Shown one piece after another: positions 30,296 through 32,912 of a DNA stretch of 32,912 nucleotides. The notes beneath the pieces were generated by a model. That model did not search any database. It worked only from the letters and a program-made list of their open reading frames with translations, and was not told the DNA's origin. A program made the position numbers and the translations under genes. How positions within the stretch are numbered: position 1 is the stretch's first letter; each line of letters starts with the position of its first letter. Origin of the DNA: an uncultured Eubacteriales bacterium (GTDB lineage Bacteria > Bacillota > Clostridia > Oscillospirales > CAG-272); the NCBI GenBank assembly GCA_934476315.1, contig CAKSNQ010000015.1, positions 1-32,912 of the forward strand, written 5' to 3'.

Positions 30296-32404
30296 TCAGC
30301 CGATCTTCCCCTGCTGGCGGAACATCAGGTCGCCGTAATTCGGGACGGGCCAAATCTCGGTCGGCACCATCGTTTCCAGCACATCCACCTCGTGCCGCAG
30401 TGCCTCCATCGCGGGAATGACGTTCCGGCAGTAGGCAAACGCCATTGTGCGCGGGTCGTCCGCGTGGGTCATCGCCTCGGCATCTGCCCGTTTCAGCTCG
30501 TCCAGCGCTGCGTAAGCGCGGGTCATGCCCGCGGACAGTCGGCGAATCTGCCCCTCCTCCCACACGGTCGGCAGGGTCGCGCTGACCGTTTTTTTATCGG
30601 CAGCAATGCGCGCCAGTCTGCCCACGTCGTTTTCCACGGCGGGGAGCAGGTCGCGTTCCGCCATTTCGATCATGGTCAGCGCCTCGATGTTGATGACCTT
30701 GGCGTAATTCTCCATCAGGACCGCCTTGCGCGAGCGCGCCTCCGCCTCACTCATGATGTGGTAGGTCGTGAGGAGATGAAGATTCTTGTCCGCGTCGAAG
30801 CGGTCGTACGCCTCGGGCGCCGTGCGCAGGTTGCAAAGTCCTCGTGCCTCCGCCTCGGCTTCCCACTCCTTGGAGTACCCGTTGCCGTTGAAGATGATGC
30901 GGCGGTGTGCACCGAATTCCTCCCGCAAAAGCGCCGACAGCGTGGCGTGAAAGTCCGTCGCACCCTCCAGTCGGTCGGCGTACAGCGAGAGCGACTCGGC
31001 GACGGCGGTGTTCAGAATGATGTTGGGCAGGGCGATATTCTGCGCCGAGCCGAGCATGCGGAATTCAAACTTATTGCCGGTGAAGGCGAAGGGGGACGTG
31101 CGGTTGCGGTCGGTCGTATCGCGTCGGAACGACGGCAGGGTCGGGATGCCCAGATCCATGGTGCCCGCGTCGCGTCCCGCGTAGGTCTTGCCCGTAATCA
31201 CCGCGTCAATCAGCTCCTCCAGCTCCTCGCCGACAAAGACCGAAACGATGGCGGGCGGGGCTTCGTTGGCGCCGAGGCGATGGTCATTGCTTGCCGTCGC
31301 AACCGACATGCGCATGAGGTCCTGATATTCGTCCACCGCGCGCAGAATGGCGGCGAGAATAAGTAAAAACTGTCCGTTTTCGGCAGGTGAGGAGCCGTGA
31401 TCGAGCAGGTTCTTGCCCGTGTCGGTGGAAAGCGACCAGTTGTTGTGCTTGCCCGAACCGTTGACGCCGCGGAACGGCTTTTCGTGGAGCAGGCAAACGA
31501 GGTCGTGATGCGCCGCGATGCGCTTCATCTCCTCCATGATGAGCAGGTTCTGATCGACCGCCATATTGGTGGTGGCGAAAACGGGCGCCAGCTCATGCTG
31601 GGCGGGAGCGACCTCGTTGTGCTTGGTTTTCGCATTGATTCCGAGCTGCCAGAGCGCCATATCCAGCTCGTGCATATAGGCGACGACCTGCGCCTTGAGC
31701 GGTCCGTAATAGTGGTCGTCCATCTCCTGCCCCTTGGGGGCGGGAGCGCCGAACAGCGTGCGTCCGGTGAAAAGCAAATCCTTGCGCTGATTGCGCAGGG
31801 AGCGGCTGATCAGGAAATATTCCTGCTCCGCGCCGACCGTCGGGGCAACGCGGGTGGTTTCGGTGTCACCGAACAGCCGGAGGATGCGCAGGCTCTGGCG
31901 GTTGAGCGCGTCCATGGAGCGCAGAAGCGGCGTTTTGGTATCCAGCGCCTCGCCCCCCCACGAGCAGAAGGCGGTAGGGATGTACAGCGAGCCGTCCTTG
32001 ACGAAAGCGTAGGACGCGGGGTCCCACGTGGTATAGCCGCGCGCCTCGAAGGTGGCGCGAAGCCCTCCGGATGGGAACGAGGAGGCGTCCGCCTCGCCGT
32101 GGATCAGCTCCTTGCCCGACATTTCCATAATGACCTTGCCGTGACCGACCGGGGAGATGAAAGCGTCGTGCTTTTCCGCCGTGACACCGGTCAGGGGCTG
32201 GAACCAGTGGGTATAATGCGTCGCGCCTTTTTCGATCGCCCAATCTTTCATGGCGTTTGCCACGCAGTCGGCGATGGACGGGTCGATTGCCGTCCCGCGC
32301 TCGATGGTTTTGGAGAGCGAGAGATAGACGCTGTGGGGAAGTCTTTCCCGCATGACGTCGTCGTCAAAGACCATACTGCCGAATATTTCCGAAATTGTAC
32401 TCAT
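30296..32404 (-). CDS. glnN: glutamine synthetase type III (GlnN)
   Basis: A 702-residue GSIII that makes glutamine from glutamate, ammonia and ATP. The length and motifs fit: HYTHWFQPLTGVTAEKHD, the GSIII-type GEADASSFPSGGLRATFEARGYT, VGAEQEYFLI (metal-binding glutamates), KHNEVAPAQHELAP, VNGSGKHNNWS (ATP/glutamate site), RLGANEAPPAIVSVF and FRMLGSAQN. GSIII forms large double-ring oligomers in the cytoplasm. The start at 32404 (MSTISEIFGSM) has AAAGGA about 11 nt upstream and the promoter at 32463-32491; the open frame to 32491 runs through that promoter. No GlnR-type operator was recognised. Confidence 0.97.
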   Translation of the reverse strand: MSTISEIFGSMVFDDDVMRERLPHSVYLSLSKTIERGTAIDPSIADCVANAMKDWAIEKGATHYTHWFQPLTGVTAEKHDAFISPVGHGKVIMEMSGKELIHGEADASSFPSGGLRATFEARGYTTWDPASYAFVKDGSLYIPTAFCSWGGEALDTKTPLLRSMDALNRQSLRILRLFGDTETTRVAPTVGAEQEYFLISRSLRNQRKDLLFTGRTLFGAPAPKGQEMDDHYYGPLKAQVVAYMHELDMALWQLGINAKTKHNEVAPAQHELAPVFATTNMAVDQNLLIMEEMKRIAAHHDLVCLLHEKPFRGVNGSGKHNNWSLSTDTGKNLLDHGSSPAENGQFLLILAAILRAVDEYQDLMRMSVATASNDHRLGANEAPPAIVSVFVGEELEELIDAVITGKTYAGRDAGTMDLGIPTLPSFRRDTTDRNRTSPFAFTGNKFEFRMLGSAQNIALPNIILNTAVAESLSLYADRLEGATDFHATLSALLREEFGAHRRIIFNGNGYSKEWEAEAEARGLCNLRTAPEAYDRFDADKNLHLLTTYHIMSEAEARSRKAVLMENYAKVINIEALTMIEMAERDLLPAVENDVGRLARIAADKKTVSATLPTVWEEGQIRRLSAGMTRAYAALDELKRADAEAMTHADDPRTMAFAYCRNVIPAMEALRHEVDVLETMVPTEIWPVPNYGDLMFRQQGKIG

Positions 32405-32462
32405 AGTTCCACTGTTCCTTTCCGTGCTCAGCGCCGGGCGGCGGCGATGAGGTCTCGGGTTC

Positions 32463-32491
32463 ATTATAGCGATTTTTGCCCCAAATGTCAA
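32463..32491 (-). promoter_or_regulatory. sigma-A promoter of glnN
   Basis: On the minus strand a full-consensus pair: TTGACA (32486-32491) and TATAAT (32463-32468), although the -35 is read as complement TGTCAA, with a 17-bp spacer. Repeat copy R5 begins about 15-20 bp upstream of the -35 box. Confidence 0.92.
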
Positions 32492-32505
32492 GGATTTTCT
32501 TCAGG

Positions 32506-32912
32506 GGGACGACGTGGGAAACTTTTGTGAAGGGAATAGCTGTTCGCCGTTAGGTTTCTAAAGGGTTTAGCTATCTCTTTTTAAGTTTTCGACAACCTTT
32601 TTCAAAAGGTTGCGCGGGTCAAGGGCGCGAAGCCCTTGTCGCGCTCCGCAGAGCGCGAAATCTCCCCATGGCGTTTCTTTTTCGGATTGCCCGCGGCGGG
32701 TACTGCCGCGGGCAATCGGTTTTCTTTGCGCCTCTGGCTTCAAAGAAAAAGCGGCTGAAAGCGCTGAATTGTTTGGGACCGTAGGTATTTTGTGTTTGTG
32801 GTTGGTATGTACTTTGAGTTGGAGGACTTTCGAGCCGGATGCGGGGAGAAAACCGACTCATGCGCCGTCGGTTGTTCTCCCCGCGCCCCTCATTCCCCGG
32901 CTGGATGCGCGT
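32506..32912 (+). repeat. mosaic hairpin repeat, copy R5 (cut by window end)
   Basis: It starts with only the left arm of the GTGGGAAACTTTT palindrome (32513-32526), fused directly to the GGGAATAGCTG hairpin (32530-32575). Then come AACCTTTT/AAAAGGTT (32594-32611), CAAGGGC/GCCCTTG (32619-32638), TCGCGCTC/GAGCGCGA (32639-32658), a CCGCGG hairpin (32685-32717), TTTTCTTTG/CAAAGAAAA (about 32720-32750) and the large hairpin GCGGGGAGAA-AACCGAC (32841-32884). Three hairpins carry different but still complementary arms compared with R1-R4. The copy runs off the window. Confidence 0.85.

Overview
The window looks like part of a high-GC Firmicutes (Clostridia) chromosome, probably of the Oscillospiraceae/Ruminococcaceae type. 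The main evidence is the gene order mnmG - rsmG - noc-like parB - parS sites - parA - parB - serS, which in Firmicutes lies near the replication origin. Other support comes from strong sigma-A promoters with exact 17-bp spacers, GGAGG ribosome binding sites, a heterodimeric ABC exporter, a GSIII (GlnN) glutamine synthetase and a lipoprotein-type Liv binding protein. No dnaA gene or DnaA-box cluster is visible, so the origin itself is not in the window. There are no phage genes, recognisable transposases or CRISPR arrays.

Layout. 1-660: tRNA-Gln(CTG) on the minus strand, tRNA-Arg(CCG) on the plus strand, and an unidentified ~100-nt structured RNA with its own promoter and terminator. 674-2116: a MATE efflux pump (minus). 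3119-6848: two overlapping half-transporter genes of an ABC exporter. 8203-13038: a complete branched-chain amino acid ABC importer, transcribed livK-livH-livM-livG-livF on the minus strand. 13185-13589: a possible small membrane protein. 13684-17429: uracil-DNA glycosylase and a GH38 alpha-mannosidase-like enzyme (minus). 17915-25552: mnmG, rsmG, noc-like, four parS palindromes, parA, parB and serS (plus). 26326-28444: an unknown two-helix membrane protein and the replication-associated AAA+ ATPase RarA. 29716-32404: a YbaK/EbsC-type deacylase and glnN (minus).

The most unusual content is non-coding. The larger intergenic gaps (2230-3025, 7035-8169, 25556-26115, 28459-29632, 32506-window end) hold copies of one long mosaic repeat, called R1 to R5 here. 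Each copy is a chain of different perfect or near-perfect hairpins in the same order: a terminator-like GTGGGAAACTTTTT palindrome, a CTTTAG/CTAAAG hairpin, a CGCCTTTT/AAAAGGCG hairpin, a TCGCCGCC/GGCGGCGA hairpin, a CCGCGG hairpin, a TTTTCTTTG/CAAAGAAAA hairpin, a large GTGGGGGGAG-AACCCC hairpin, then several GC-rich ones. At least three of these hairpins change between copies on both arms at once while the loop stays the same. That is the signature of selection on structure or of swapping of whole hairpins. The stretches have open frames on both strands, but these frames are by-products of the repeat and are not called as genes.

How the genes work together: ParA, ParB, the Noc-like protein and the parS cluster form a chromosome segregation and nucleoid-occlusion module. 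MnmG and RsmG modify tRNA and 16S rRNA; SerS and the YbaK-type editor act in aminoacylation and its quality control; Ung and RarA act in DNA repair and stalled-fork handling; LivKHMGF and GlnN act in amino-acid and nitrogen supply; the MATE and ABC exporters act in efflux. Functions are assigned from motifs read by eye, without database searches.
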